Origin: Haliscomenobacter hydrossis DSM 1100
GTDB lineage: Bacteria; Bacteroidota; Bacteroidia; Chitinophagales; Saprospiraceae
Assembly: GCF_000212735.1 (NCBI RefSeq)
Contig: NC_015510.1
Location: 6,201,001 to 6,265,000, forward strand
DNA length: 64,000 bases
Reading direction: 5' to 3'
This document shows positions 53,331-62,454 of the stretch, piece by piece. Made by a program: the position numbers and the translations under genes. Each line of letters opens with the position of its first letter. The first letter of the stretch is position 1. The notes below the pieces were generated by a model. That model had not been told where the DNA came from. It saw only the letters and a list, made by a program, of their open reading frames with translations, and searched no databases.

Positions 53331-54224
53331 CTACAACAAATACCCCTTCAAAAACTCCAGCACCTTTTCCCGAATCGATTCCACATCAAACATCACCCCA
53401 TAATGCGGCGCATCCTTCACAATCATCAGTTCATTTTTCACCCCCTTCACCGTCAACCAGCCACTCAGCAGTTTGGATTGCTGATAAGGCACACTTTCGT
53501 CCTTTTCTCCATGAATGATCAAAAAGGGCGGGTCATTTTTGTCCACGTAATTTGCCGGACTGGCGATTTTGGCCAGGTCAGGTCTATCCAAGGGTGCTGC
53601 ACCCAGTAGAATACTTTCGGGCGATTTGGGGTCTTCGCTGCTTTTTAGTGCAATCAGTTCGGAGGGGCCGTAAAAGTCAACTACGGCTTTAAAATTGAAT
53701 TTTTTGGAAGAACCGGGCGTAAAAAAAGCGGCCACGTTATTGTTTTTCGACAAGCCTTGCAGGGAGGCCAAATGCCCGCCAGCAGAAAAACCCATGAGGG
53801 CAATGCGGGTTTTGTCCAGGCCATACTTTTCGGCATTGTCGTAGAGGAAGGATACGGCCCGGTTGCAATCCTGAATTTGGGCGGGAAAAACGGCCTGGGT
53901 GCTCCAGCGGTAGTCGATGGAGGCGATGGCAATGCCCTGCTTGAGGATGGCCGATAGGGTATTGCCCATGTACCCCATATCGGCGTATTTGTCGTTGACC
54001 AACCAGCCTCCGCCGTGGATAAACACGAGCAGGGGGCATTTACCGGTGGCCTGGGCAGGCAGGTAAATGTCGAGGAGGTGTTTTTTCAGGGTGTCGTTGT
54101 GGTAGGGGATGTTGTTGTGGATGATGGTGCCCTGGGGTAGGAGATGGGCACGCGGGTTCTGGCCTTGAGCGAAAAGGAGATTTGAGAATAGAATCAGGAA
54201 GATCCAAAGGAAGTTGCAGTTCAT
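53331..54224 (-). CDS. alpha/beta-hydrolase, secreted esterase (BD-FAE / acetyl-esterase type)
   Basis: 297 residues with a signal peptide 'FLWIFLILFSNLLFAQGQ'. The fold is clear: oxyanion-hole motif 'LLVFIHGGGWLVND', 'ASIDYRWSTQAVFPAQIQDC', nucleophile elbow 'ALMGFSAGGHLASL' (Ser of GFSAGG), acid in 'PPFLIIHGEKDESVPYQQSK' and catalytic His in 'IVKDAPHYGVMFD'. Such enzymes deacetylate or deferuloylate plant polysaccharides, and their signal peptide places them in the envelope or outside. Its neighbours include GH78 and relics of other glycosidases, which fits a role in pectin or hemicellulose breakdown. The exact ester is unknown. Confidence 0.9.
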   Translation of the reverse strand: MNCNFLWIFLILFSNLLFAQGQNPRAHLLPQGTIIHNNIPYHNDTLKKHLLDIYLPAQATGKCPLLVFIHGGGWLVNDKYADMGYMGNTLSAILKQGIAIASIDYRWSTQAVFPAQIQDCNRAVSFLYDNAEKYGLDKTRIALMGFSAGGHLASLQGLSKNNNVAAFFTPGSSKKFNFKAVVDFYGPSELIALKSSEDPKSPESILLGAAPLDRPDLAKIASPANYVDKNDPPFLIIHGEKDESVPYQQSKLLSGWLTVKGVKNELMIVKDAPHYGVMFDVESIREKVLEFLKGYLL

Positions 54225-54303
54225 TATGTTTTTAGTTTGTTGTGTGAAAAAGCATCATGAATCACCTCTAATTTTCAAGTAAATACCACAAAATGAAAAA
54301 ATG

Positions 54304-54454
54304 AGCACAAAGGACACAAAGGAAAGCACAAGGAACACAATGACGAGGTATTGACAAAGCCATGTACCTAAGTTTTGTTTCCTATTTTGGGCATAAAATC
54401 CCGTCAACGTCACATCTTTGTGGCCCTTGTGCTTTCCTTCGTGTCCTTTGTGCT
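54304..54454. repeat. palindrome built of CACAAAGGA units
   Basis: AGCACAAAGGACACAAAGGA, then AAGCACAAGG, pairs with CCTTGTGCTTTCCTTCGTGT, then CCTTTGTGCT. The units are 9-10 nt. The same kind of unit appears in the inner arms at 48951-49178. The gap 54225-54751 contains this and a GH106-like relic, with no intact gene. Confidence 0.75.
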
Positions 54455-54525
54455 TAAAAATTATGTCGATTTGGGTTTTTATAAAAAATCAGTGATGCTC
54501 ACACTTAAGCCTCCGCAAGATAACA

Positions 54526-54666
54526 TCAATTCCCTTGCTTCAACACCACCGGCCCAAACAACCCAGAAGGCTGCAATGGCGCATTCGCCCGATAAAACGG
54601 CATGGTGGTAAAGGTCGTTTTTTGTGCACCCGGTTGAGCATCGCCAATCAAAACACTTTTGTCCTT
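54526..54666 (-). pseudogene. C-terminal relic of a GH106-like alpha-L-rhamnosidase
   Basis: On the minus strand an open stretch reads 'DKSVLIGDAQPGAQKTTFTT', then 'MPFYRANAPLQPSGLFGPVV' and 'LKQGN' before a stop at 54526-54528. The words 'LIGDAQ', 'PLQPSGLFGPV' match the end of GH106 rhamnosidases ('NRLIGD... SPLLPSGLLGPV'). There is an in-frame stop just upstream and no catalytic domain, so only the tail is left. It lies head to head with the intact GH78 rhamnosidase gene. Confidence 0.6.
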
Positions 54667-54751
54667 TCAGGTTCTAATTTTTTAATACCTTCCATCGGCA
54701 ATTAAACACTGGCTGAGTCCATTTTATCAACTTGCACTTAACAATTTGCTG

Positions 54752-57133
54752 ATGAAAACCCACTTTATTCAACCTGCCTGCCTGCTTATCCTGTTCTTTT
54801 ACAGCATGATTTCACACACCCAGAATATAGCGCCAGCCATATTGCAAAAACAATGGTCCGCTTCCTGGATCACCGTTCCCGACGCCCCGTCCAACGCTTA
54901 TGGCGTTTATTTGTTCCGAAAAAACCTGGACTTGAGCAGCAAACCAGCAACATTTGTCATCCATATTTCCGCCGACAATCGCTACAAATTATTCGTCAAC
55001 GAAAAACTGGTCTCCCTGGGGCCAGCCCGTGGAGACCTCAATCACTGGCAATTTGAAACGGTTGACCTCGCACCTTATTTACAAAGTGGAAAAAACATCA
55101 TCGCCGCACAAGTGTGGAATGAAGCGGAATGGCGCCCCGAAGCCCAAATCAGCCTGCAAACTGGCTTCATCGTACAAGCGGCCAATGACGCGGCAAAAGA
55201 AATCAACACCAATTCCAGTTGGAAATGTCAACGAGACAGCAGTTATAGCCCGCTGCGAGTGACCATGGCCACCTATTACGTGTCGGGCCCGGGAGAATTG
55301 GTTCAGTTGGCAAAACAAGCCAAAAACTGGCACAGCCTCGATTTCCCGGAAACAGGTTGGAAAAATGCAAAAAGCATTTTCCCGGGCAATCCCAAAAACA
55401 TCCTGGGGCAATACGGCACCCCGAATGCCTGGATGCTCGTTCCTTCCACCTTGCCGCAGATGGAGTTGAAACCGGAACGGTTTGCCAAAGTGGCCAGCGC
55501 AGCAGGGCTTGAACTGCCCGCTGGATTTCCCAACACAAAAATGGAGGTAAGGATCCCCGCCAACACCGTCGCCACCATTCTGCTGGATCAAAACTACCTG
55601 ACCAACGCTTATCCCGCCCTACAATTCAGTGGGGGTAAGGACGGCAGCATTTCCCTGATGTACGCCGAGGCTTTATTCACCAAATTTCCAGACAAAGGCA
55701 ACCGCAATGAAGTAGCTGGCAAACAGGTGATCGGACGCAAAGACAGTTTACTCCTGGATGGTAGCTCCAATCAAACGTATACCACCCTGGCGTACCGGAC
55801 GTATCGTTATGTCCAATTGCGGATCATCACCAAAGGAGAAGCCTTGATTCTTCACGATGTTTTTGGCAACTTTACGGGGTATCCTTTCCAATTCAATGCC
55901 GAGCTGAAAACGGAGCACCCCGAAATCAACAACATGCTGGAAATTGGTTGGCGCACGGCTCGGCTTTGCGCGGTGGAAACCTACATGGATTGTCCTTATT
56001 ACGAACAGTTACAATACATCGGTGATGCGCGCATCCAGGCGCTGGTATCTTTGTACAACAGTGGCGACGATCGGCTTTTGCGCCAGGCGCTCAACCAGAT
56101 GGATCAATCCCGGCAGCCCGAGGGGGTAACCTTTAGCCGACATCCTTCTTATACCCCGCAATACATCCCCACTTTTTCGCTGTGGTACATCGGGATGCTG
56201 CACGATTACAGTCGATATGGCAAGGATCTGCTTTTTGTCAAAAACAAGCTGTCAGGAACGCGGCAAATTTTGGACTATTTCCGCGGTTTTCAAGCGGCAG
56301 ATGGTTCTTTGCACAACGTGCCCTACTGGATGTTTACGGATTGGGTAACGGCCAAAGATTGGGTGGCTGGTCGTGGGCCACTCAGTCAGGACGGCAGCTC
56401 GGCGATGCTGGATTTGCAACTGCTGTGGGCCTATCAATTGGCTGCCGATTTGGAAAGCAAAATCGGGATGAAAGAATATGCCGCGATCTATCAAGCGCAG
56501 GCACTGCAACTGAAAAAGACCATTCAAAGCAAATATTGGGATGTTGGTAAAAACCTGTATGCCGATCGACGGGAAAAAGACCTCTTCTCCCAGCATACCA
56601 ACGCACTGGCCATCCTGACCGGGATGCTGGAGCCGGTCAAACTACCCGCGTTGGGACAAAAATTACTCAACGATGCCAACCTGGCTCCGGCCTCCATCTA
56701 TTTCAAATACTACTTGCATCAGGCGCTGGTCAAGGCGGGAATGGGCAATGACTACCTGAAATGGCTGGACAAGTGGCGGGAAAACATCCAGATGGGCTTG
56801 AGCACCTGGGCGGAAACCTCTGAAATCAGTACCACCCGCTCCGATTGCCATGCCTGGGGGGCCAGCCCAAACATCGAGTTTTTCCGCACCATTTTGGGCA
56901 TCGACAGTGATGGCTTGAATTTTTCCAAGGTAAAAATCCAGCCTCATCTCGGTGACCTCAAAAACATCAGTGGTAAAATTCCTCACCCCAACGGAACCTT
57001 GTCTACCAGTTATCGATGGCTGCAAAACAAGTGGGAAATCCAGGTTGATTTACCGTCTAAAACCAGTGGAACGCTGGTCTGGAAAGGTAAAATTTTACCT
57101 TTGAAAGAAGGGGTGAATAAGTTTTCGTTGTAA
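54752..57133 (+). CDS. GH78 alpha-L-rhamnosidase family protein
   Basis: 793 residues from ATG 54752 (an upstream TTG adds two residues). The signal peptide ends 'FFYSMISHTQ'. The N-terminal beta-sandwich carries 'ASWITVPDAPSNAYGVYLFR' and 'IHISADNRYKLFVNEKLVSL', typical of Bac_rhamnosid_N. The (alpha/alpha)6 barrel begins 'INNMLEIGWRTARLCAVETY' and 'MDCPYYEQLQYIGDARIQAL', the GH78 landmark with the Asp-Glu pair, and continues with 'TFSLWYIGMLHDYSRYGKD' and 'LSTWAETSEISTTRSDCHAW'. The last is the typical C-terminal '(T/S)xW(A)E...SxCHAW' motif. It should remove alpha-L-rhamnose from pectin (RG-I) or glycosides. It works well with the esterase and the galactan locus, as galactan is a side chain of RG-I. 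Confidence 0.93.
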   Translation: MKTHFIQPACLLILFFYSMISHTQNIAPAILQKQWSASWITVPDAPSNAYGVYLFRKNLDLSSKPATFVIHISADNRYKLFVNEKLVSLGPARGDLNHWQFETVDLAPYLQSGKNIIAAQVWNEAEWRPEAQISLQTGFIVQAANDAAKEINTNSSWKCQRDSSYSPLRVTMATYYVSGPGELVQLAKQAKNWHSLDFPETGWKNAKSIFPGNPKNILGQYGTPNAWMLVPSTLPQMELKPERFAKVASAAGLELPAGFPNTKMEVRIPANTVATILLDQNYLTNAYPALQFSGGKDGSISLMYAEALFTKFPDKGNRNEVAGKQVIGRKDSLLLDGSSNQTYTTLAYRTYRYVQLRIITKGEALILHDVFGNFTGYPFQFNAELKTEHPEINNMLEIGWRTARLCAVETYMDCPYYEQLQYIGDARIQALVSLYNSGDDRLLRQALNQMDQSRQPEGVTFSRHPSYTPQYIPTFSLWYIGMLHDYSRYGKDLLFVKNKLSGTRQILDYFRGFQAADGSLHNVPYWMFTDWVTAKDWVAGRGPLSQDGSSAMLDLQLLWAYQLAADLESKIGMKEYAAIYQAQALQLKKTIQSKYWDVGKNLYADRREKDLFSQHTNALAILTGMLEPVKLPALGQKLLNDANLAPASIYFKYYLHQALVKAGMGNDYLKWLDKWRENIQMGLSTWAETSEISTTRSDCHAWGASPNIEFFRTILGIDSDGLNFSKVKIQPHLGDLKNISGKIPHPNGTLSTSYRWLQNKWEIQVDLPSKTSGTLVWKGKILPLKEGVNKFSL

Positions 57134-57286
57134 ACTCTTTTAATAGATAGCTGCCCTCCGGGCAGTCCCATGCTCAAATCGTTTTTGATCCTGCACCACT
57201 ACTCCATACAACCTGATGGGATAGAAAAACCCTCCCCAATTCCCCGCTGTTTTTTAGCTTTACCAACAATCCAAAAAAACGAGCCC

Positions 57287-58033
57287 ATGACCCAATCTGC
57301 GCCAGCCATCCATACCGAAACGATTAGCTCCCCGACCGGAGCAGTGATCTCCTTTCGCATGCTCCCCGTGGAGGGCGGGACTTTTATGATGGGAGGCACG
57401 GACGAGGATGCTTTGACAATAGAAAAACCAGTGCACAAAGTCAGTCTATCTAATTTTTGGATGGGAGAATTTCTGGTGACCCAGGCCTTGTGGCAAGCCA
57501 TGTTGGGCGACAACCCGTCCTACTTTCCTGGCCTGGATCGCCCAGTTGAGCAAGTTTCCTGGAACGACATAACCAATCGTTTTCTTCCGGCTTTGAACGA
57601 GAAAACTGGTAAAAACTACCGCTTGTCCAGCGAAGCAGAATGGGAATACGCCGCAAGAGGCGGAATCCACCATTCGCCCTACCTATATGCGGGGAGTACC
57701 CGTTTGAGAGATGTAGCCTGGTATAGAGAGAATAGTCACGACGAGACCAAACAAGTTGGACTGAAACAGCCCAATGCTTTGGGTCTTTTCGACTTGAGTG
57801 GCAATGTATACGAATGGTGTGCCGATCATAAACATGACAATTATGAAGGTGCTCCCAATGACGGATCAGCCTGGATAGAAATGGGTGATGAAGGCCGTTC
57901 GCGGGTGTTGCGGGGCGGCTCCTGGAGCATCAGCCATCCCAGGTCTTGCCGCGTGTCTTATCGCAGCAACGGCGATCCGGGGGATGCCGGCACCTTTGTT
58001 GGCTTTCGGCTTGTCCTTTCGTCCTTGCAGTGA
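57287..58033 (+). CDS. FGE-sulfatase-fold protein 1, candidate DGR-type variable protein
   Basis: 248 residues from ATG 57287. The fold marks of the formylglycine-generating-enzyme family are in order: 'PVEGGTFMMGGTDED' at about 26-40, 'SNFWMGEFLVTQALWQAML', 'RPVEQVSWNDITNRFLPALN', 'YRLSSEAEWEYAARGG' and 'GLFDLSGNVYEWCADHKHD'. It lacks a convincing catalytic Cys pair, so it is probably a binding protein rather than an oxidase. The end, 'RSRVLRGGSW' then a variable 'SISHPRSCRVSYRSNGDPGD' and 'VGFRLVLSSLQ', has the frame of variable regions in diversity-generating retroelement targets. No signal peptide. It is a tandem paralogue of the gene at 58516 and the same length. Confidence 0.85.
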   Translation: MTQSAPAIHTETISSPTGAVISFRMLPVEGGTFMMGGTDEDALTIEKPVHKVSLSNFWMGEFLVTQALWQAMLGDNPSYFPGLDRPVEQVSWNDITNRFLPALNEKTGKNYRLSSEAEWEYAARGGIHHSPYLYAGSTRLRDVAWYRENSHDETKQVGLKQPNALGLFDLSGNVYEWCADHKHDNYEGAPNDGSAWIEMGDEGRSRVLRGGSWSISHPRSCRVSYRSNGDPGDAGTFVGFRLVLSSLQ

Positions 58034-58207
58034 AGTGGTCGGAAAAAGAAAGGAGGAAAAATGAGAAAACCCCGCAAGAGGACGGCGAGCCAGCCCTACG
58101 CAACGGAGTAGGCGGAAAATAGGGTGTGAGTTGGTGTGTGTAGTGTGGGTGTGAGTCGGCAATGCGCAAGATTGTGTATGCTCCTTACGTTGTGTTAAAC
58201 CGACAAA

Positions 58208-58400
58208 TCGCGTAGCGATGACCCATTTTGTAGCGGCGGGTTTTAACCCGCCGTCAATGGCATACCCCTGTCTATGGAGTGCCGTAGGTACGACACATCT
58301 TGATCAACATGCACCGTACCTACGGCACGCTATTGACAACATTGGCCATTCTATCGGCGGGTTAAAACCCACCGCTACAAGATGCTTCGTCGCTACGCGA
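58208..58400. repeat. palindromic block after FGE gene 1
   Basis: The arms TCGCGTAGCGATGACCCATT and its partner ...TCGTCGCTACGCGA enclose TAGCGGCGGGTTTTAACCCG and GGCGGGTTAAAACCCACCGC, plus an inner pair GTGCCGTAGGTACG / CGTACCTACGGCAC. The same block, slightly changed, follows FGE gene 2 (59473-59667). No gene seen in 58034-58515. Confidence 0.8.
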
Positions 58401-58515
58401 CTGCTATTTTCGGGGGCAAAGGCCTATTTTTTGATTGCATAACCCAAAAAAATCCGCCATTATTCCCACTACTTTTTTTTAGTTTTACCAACAATCAAAA
58501 AAAATCCTCCCATTC

Positions 58516-59262
58516 ATGTCAAACCCCGCGCCGCGCGTACATACCGAAACGATTACTGCCCTGGATGGGCAGCGCTTTTCGTTTCGCATGATCGAGGTAC
58601 TGGGTGGAGATTTTATGATGGGGGCAGATGATAAAGCTGCTAATTATGATGAAAAACCCATCCACCAGGTAAACGCTCCCACTTTCTGGATGGGCGAATT
58701 TCCGGTTACTCAGGTTTTATGGCAAGCCGTGTTGGGTGAAAATCCTTCGTATTTCCCTGGGTTGGATCGCCCGGTAGAGCAGGTTTCCTGGAATGATGTC
58801 ACGAAGCGATTCCTTCCAGCTTTGAATGTACATTGTGGAAAAAACTACCGCTTGCCCAGCGAAGCGGAATGGGAATACGCGGCAAGAGGTGGAATCCACC
58901 ATTCACTTTACGGCTACGCCGGTAGCAATCGTTTGAAAGATGTAGGCTGGTATGCTGAAAACAGCCATGGTGAAACCAAAGCAGTGGGATTGAAACAGCC
59001 CAACGCGCTAGGGCTATTCGACATGAGTGCAAATGTGTGGGAATGGTGTGCTGACCATTGGCATGACAATTATAAGGGTGCGACAAAAGATGGGTCAGCT
59101 TGGATAGAAATGGGTGAGGAGGGCCGTTCGCGGGTGTTGCGGGGCGGCTCCTGGTATCTCTATAATCCTATATATTACCGCGTCTCGTATCGAGGCAGCA
59201 AGGATCCGGGGCTTGACAGCGACTCTGTTGGCTTCCGGCTTGTCCTGTCGTCCTTGCAGTGA
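58516..59262 (+). CDS. FGE-sulfatase-fold protein 2, candidate DGR-type variable protein
   Basis: 248 residues, same length and domain order as its upstream paralogue: 'EVLGGDFMMGADDKA', 'PTFWMGEFPVTQVLWQAVLG', 'NYRLPSEAEWEYAARGG' and 'GLFDMSANVWEWCADHWHD'. The proteins agree closely up to 'RSRVLRGGSW' and again at 'VGFRLVLSSLQ', but between these the sequence is 'YLYNPIYYRVSYRGSKDPGL', against 'SISHPRSCRVSYRSNGDPGD' in the other. The differing residues are those exposed in C-type-lectin-fold variable proteins, with Asn/Tyr/Ser exchange. No reverse transcriptase or template repeat is in the window. The gene and the palindromes after it form a tandem duplication with the upstream unit. Confidence 0.85.
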   Translation: MSNPAPRVHTETITALDGQRFSFRMIEVLGGDFMMGADDKAANYDEKPIHQVNAPTFWMGEFPVTQVLWQAVLGENPSYFPGLDRPVEQVSWNDVTKRFLPALNVHCGKNYRLPSEAEWEYAARGGIHHSLYGYAGSNRLKDVGWYAENSHGETKAVGLKQPNALGLFDMSANVWEWCADHWHDNYKGATKDGSAWIEMGEEGRSRVLRGGSWYLYNPIYYRVSYRGSKDPGLDSDSVGFRLVLSSLQ

Positions 59263-59472
59263 ATTGGTCGAAAAAAAAAAGAAAAACCCAGAAGAGGACG
59301 ACGAGCCAGCCCCACGCAACGGAGTAGGCGGCGCAATCAAAAAGCGCCGCAGACGGAGTGGAGCGCTGGGGGCGAGGAAAATAGGGTGTGAGTTGGAGTG
59401 TGGTGGTGTGGGTGTGAGGTCGGCAATGCGCAAGATTGTGGATGGTCATCATACGTTGTGTTAAACCGACAA

Positions 59473-59667
59473 ATCGCGTAGCGATGACTCATTTTGTAGC
59501 GGCGGGTTTCAACCCGCCGTCAAGGGCATACCCCTCGTCAATGGAGTGCCGTAGGTACGACAAATTGAGGCCAAAATAGGCCGTACCTACGGCACTCCAT
59601 TAAAAATATTGAACCTTTCATCGGCGGGTTGAAACCCGCCGCTACAAAATGGCTCGTCGCTACGCGA
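59473..59667. repeat. palindromic block after FGE gene 2
   Basis: Second copy of the 58208-58400 block: TCGCGTAGCGATGACTCATT, TAGCGGCGGGTTTCAACCCG, GGAGTGCCGTAGGTACGAC, and the complements CGTACCTACGGCACTCC, CGGGTTGAAACCCGCCGCTA and GTCGCTACGCGA. It occupies the middle of the gap 59263-59873, which otherwise shows no gene. Confidence 0.8.
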
Positions 59668-59873
59668 CTGGTTTTGTGGCAAATGAAAGCTTGTACGATG
59701 GTATTGGATATTGATTTTCCGGCTTTGTTTAGTACTGTTCGACCCTACCCTGAAAGGGGCTACCGATTGTGCACAAAGTTGTGTAGAATAGATAGTTGTT
59801 CTTGCTGGATATATTGTGCAATGTATTCATTATCAATTATAATCTAAACTTCAACCCCTAATTGATCAAACCT

Positions 59874-62396
59874 ATGTCCACTACTATACCCGCTTATTTG
59901 GAACCCCTGGCCACGCGCCTGGGCATCGAACTGGAACCACAAGCCTCGCTAGAGCTACTGGTCAGAGAGGACTACGCCCAGGATGACCGCAACATCCGGC
60001 ACTTCACCCTGGACGAAACCGACCAACTCATCGGGCTCAACCTGGCGGGTTGCAATAAATTGGAAGCACTACAGGAACTCGATTCCGCTGTATACCAGCA
60101 CCTGGAGGTATTGATTGCCGGGCGTACACCCCTGCGCCAATTGCGCATCCCTGCCGAGATGCAATCACTCCGTGATTTACGCTTGTACGAGTGTAGCCAA
60201 CTGAAACAAGTAGATTTGTCCGATGATCTATCCACCCTCCAATACCTCGACCTGAGCGAATGTGCATTGACCCATTTGCACCTGCCCAAAGGGTTGAACG
60301 CCCTGGGAAAATTATACGTTCAAAAAAACAAACTTCAAAGCCTGCATTGGCCAGAGACCTGCCCAAAGCTGAAACTGGCCGATTTGAGCCAAAATCAACT
60401 TACCCAACTGGATTTACCTGCCGGATTGACTGCATTGCGCTTCCTGTACCTCAACGACAACCAACTGAACCGTCTAAGCAGCGCAGGAAATCTGCCCGCG
60501 TTGCAGGTTTTGCATTTGCGAAAGAACCAGTTGGAAGATTTGCCGCTGGTTTTTGTACAAGGGGAGCGGATGGAGACCTTGTATTTGCACAGCAACCCCT
60601 TGTCTACTTTACCAAAAGAACTGATTGCCAAAGAAGAAAGAGGTAGCTCGTTGAAGGAAGTGCGTGATTACTTGTTGGAATTGAACAAGAAGGACAACAT
60701 CATCATCAATGACCGCGCCAAGTTGATCATTGTGGGGAATGGCCGAGTAGGTAAAACCTCGATTTGCAAACAATTGCAAGGAAAATCATTTGATTACAAT
60801 GAAGCATACACCCATGGCATTCAAATCGGAAAATTGAATGAAAAAGACCTACCAGACATTGCAACAGAAAGCCTTCAACTGAATGTATGGGACTTTGGAG
60901 GACAGGAGATTTTTTACGCCACCCACCAGTTTTTTCTCAGTGATGAAGCCATTTACCTATTGGCCTGGACCAATGAAAAAAACGTTTTGCAACACCGCCA
61001 ACAAAGTAATTTGCCTCAAGATGAAAAATGGCGCTCGGAGGAATACTGGCTGGACAATATCCGGCTTCACGGCCCCAATAGCCCCATCTTGATGGTACAA
61101 ACCCACAGCGATTGCCGGGAACATAAATTGGTGCCAGACCCCAATATTCAGAAAATCTACGCGGTTGAATTTCTCGATTTTAGCGCAAGCAAACGTTATG
61201 GCCTGGAAGAATTGAAAGATTTGATTGCGACCAATCTAAAGGCTGCCAAGACCATGTACGGCAAGGAATTCCCCAAAACGTATGAAGCAGTCATTGACCG
61301 GATGGAAAAAACCCGAGCAAAGTTCATCACTTTGGAGGAATTCAAACGAATCTGTACTGAAATTGGCATCCTCCCGGGCACAGAGTCAACCCTGCTTTCC
61401 TATCTCCACAATTCTGGCGTAGTCGTGTACTTTGATCGCGTGGGGTTGAGGGAGGTTGTATTCACCAATCCCAATTGGTTGACTGAGCAGGTATATCGAC
61501 TGATCAACAATGAACTGAATACCAAAAACGGAAAGATTGATGCCGAGTATCTGGCAAAAATGTTGCCGGAATACGATGCAGAGGAACGCAGGCGATTTGT
61601 GGAGTTGTTGAAAACCTTTAAATTAATTTTTAAAGTTAAAGGAGAGGAGCAAGTCTATATAGCGCCGCAATACTTACCTGAAGATTTGCCCGGGGATACA
61701 AAAATAATGTACACAAGACTAAAAAGGCTTTTAGGCCCCAAACCAGCATTTCTACTACGTTTTCCACGCTTCATGCCCGACAATGTGATGGTCAATTTTT
61801 TGAGTACTTACGGGTCATACTCCGATGAGATATTCTGGCGGAATGGTATTTTTTTCGTAACCGGAAAAAACCAGGAATGTATAGTGGAACTGGATGAAAG
61901 TACCAAGACCTTGAGCATATACGCCGCGAACAGCCCAGAAGGATATGTTTTACAGCGTGAAATTTGTACAACCTTTGTTGAATTGAGCAAAAACACCAGT
62001 TCGGAAATTTCATTGGATGGACAGGCATTCGCTTCCTGGCAAAAATTAAAGGAACAATATGGATTGTATGAGCACAATCCGCTGCAAAGTTTTTTGGCAA
62101 CGGATGATCATACCCAGTTGTGGTTCAAGAATTTTGTTCAATTCTTTGAAGGAAAAAACGGGCGTTCTTCGGGGGATAAAATAAAAGAATTGATCATCGA
62201 AACGAGGTTGAAAAAAGCATTAGAAACTTTAGCTGATGCTGCACCTCCTAGTTTGAAGAATGACTGCATCGCCCTTTTGAGCAGGCTAAACACCTTGGAG
62301 CACAAAGAAATCAACAATACCATCAGTACTGCCGATGCAGGCCTTGAAAGAGCACAAATCATAGATGCTGCGCTAAAATGTTGCGACTTACTTTAA
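59874..62396 (+). CDS. Roco protein: LRR - Roc GTPase - COR
   Basis: 840 residues from ATG 59874; a TTG 12 nt upstream is possible. Leucine-rich repeats span about 45-255 in about 20-residue steps ('LQYLDLSECALTHLHLPKGL', 'LKLADLSQNQLTQLDLPAGL'). The Roc GTPase (about 275-460) has P-loop 'IIVGNGRVGKTSICKQL', G3 'LNVWDFGGQEIFYATHQFFL' and G4 position 'ILMVQTHSD' (T in place of the usual N). COR follows with 'FTNPNWLTEQVYRLINNE' and 'YIAPQYLP'. The C-terminal 200 residues are mixed alpha/beta with a final helical stretch. Roco proteins dimerise through COR and switch on GTP/GDP; bacterial partners are mostly unknown. It lies 611 nt downstream of the FGE pair on the same strand, which suggests a linked sensing role (inference). 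Confidence 0.93.
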   Translation: MSTTIPAYLEPLATRLGIELEPQASLELLVREDYAQDDRNIRHFTLDETDQLIGLNLAGCNKLEALQELDSAVYQHLEVLIAGRTPLRQLRIPAEMQSLRDLRLYECSQLKQVDLSDDLSTLQYLDLSECALTHLHLPKGLNALGKLYVQKNKLQSLHWPETCPKLKLADLSQNQLTQLDLPAGLTALRFLYLNDNQLNRLSSAGNLPALQVLHLRKNQLEDLPLVFVQGERMETLYLHSNPLSTLPKELIAKEERGSSLKEVRDYLLELNKKDNIIINDRAKLIIVGNGRVGKTSICKQLQGKSFDYNEAYTHGIQIGKLNEKDLPDIATESLQLNVWDFGGQEIFYATHQFFLSDEAIYLLAWTNEKNVLQHRQQSNLPQDEKWRSEEYWLDNIRLHGPNSPILMVQTHSDCREHKLVPDPNIQKIYAVEFLDFSASKRYGLEELKDLIATNLKAAKTMYGKEFPKTYEAVIDRMEKTRAKFITLEEFKRICTEIGILPGTESTLLSYLHNSGVVVYFDRVGLREVVFTNPNWLTEQVYRLINNELNTKNGKIDAEYLAKMLPEYDAEERRRFVELLKTFKLIFKVKGEEQVYIAPQYLPEDLPGDTKIMYTRLKRLLGPKPAFLLRFPRFMPDNVMVNFLSTYGSYSDEIFWRNGIFFVTGKNQECIVELDESTKTLSIYAANSPEGYVLQREICTTFVELSKNTSSEISLDGQAFASWQKLKEQYGLYEHNPLQSFLATDDHTQLWFKNFVQFFEGKNGRSSGDKIKELIIETRLKKALETLADAAPPSLKNDCIALLSRLNTLEHKEINNTISTADAGLERAQIIDAALKCCDLL

Positions 62397-62454
62397 GTTG
62401 GAGCAAAGGCACATGTTTACTTGCACATCGTATTCCTTCCATCCAGGATTCCTA

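Noticed and set aside
57287-58033. FGE-fold proteins as active formylglycine-generating enzymes for sulfatases
   Set aside because: No sulfatase gene is nearby, the catalytic Cys pair is not evident, and the C-terminus looks like a variable binding surface.
57287-59262. A complete diversity-generating retroelement in the window
   Set aside because: No reverse transcriptase, Avd-like gene or A-rich template copy is present; only target-like genes are seen.
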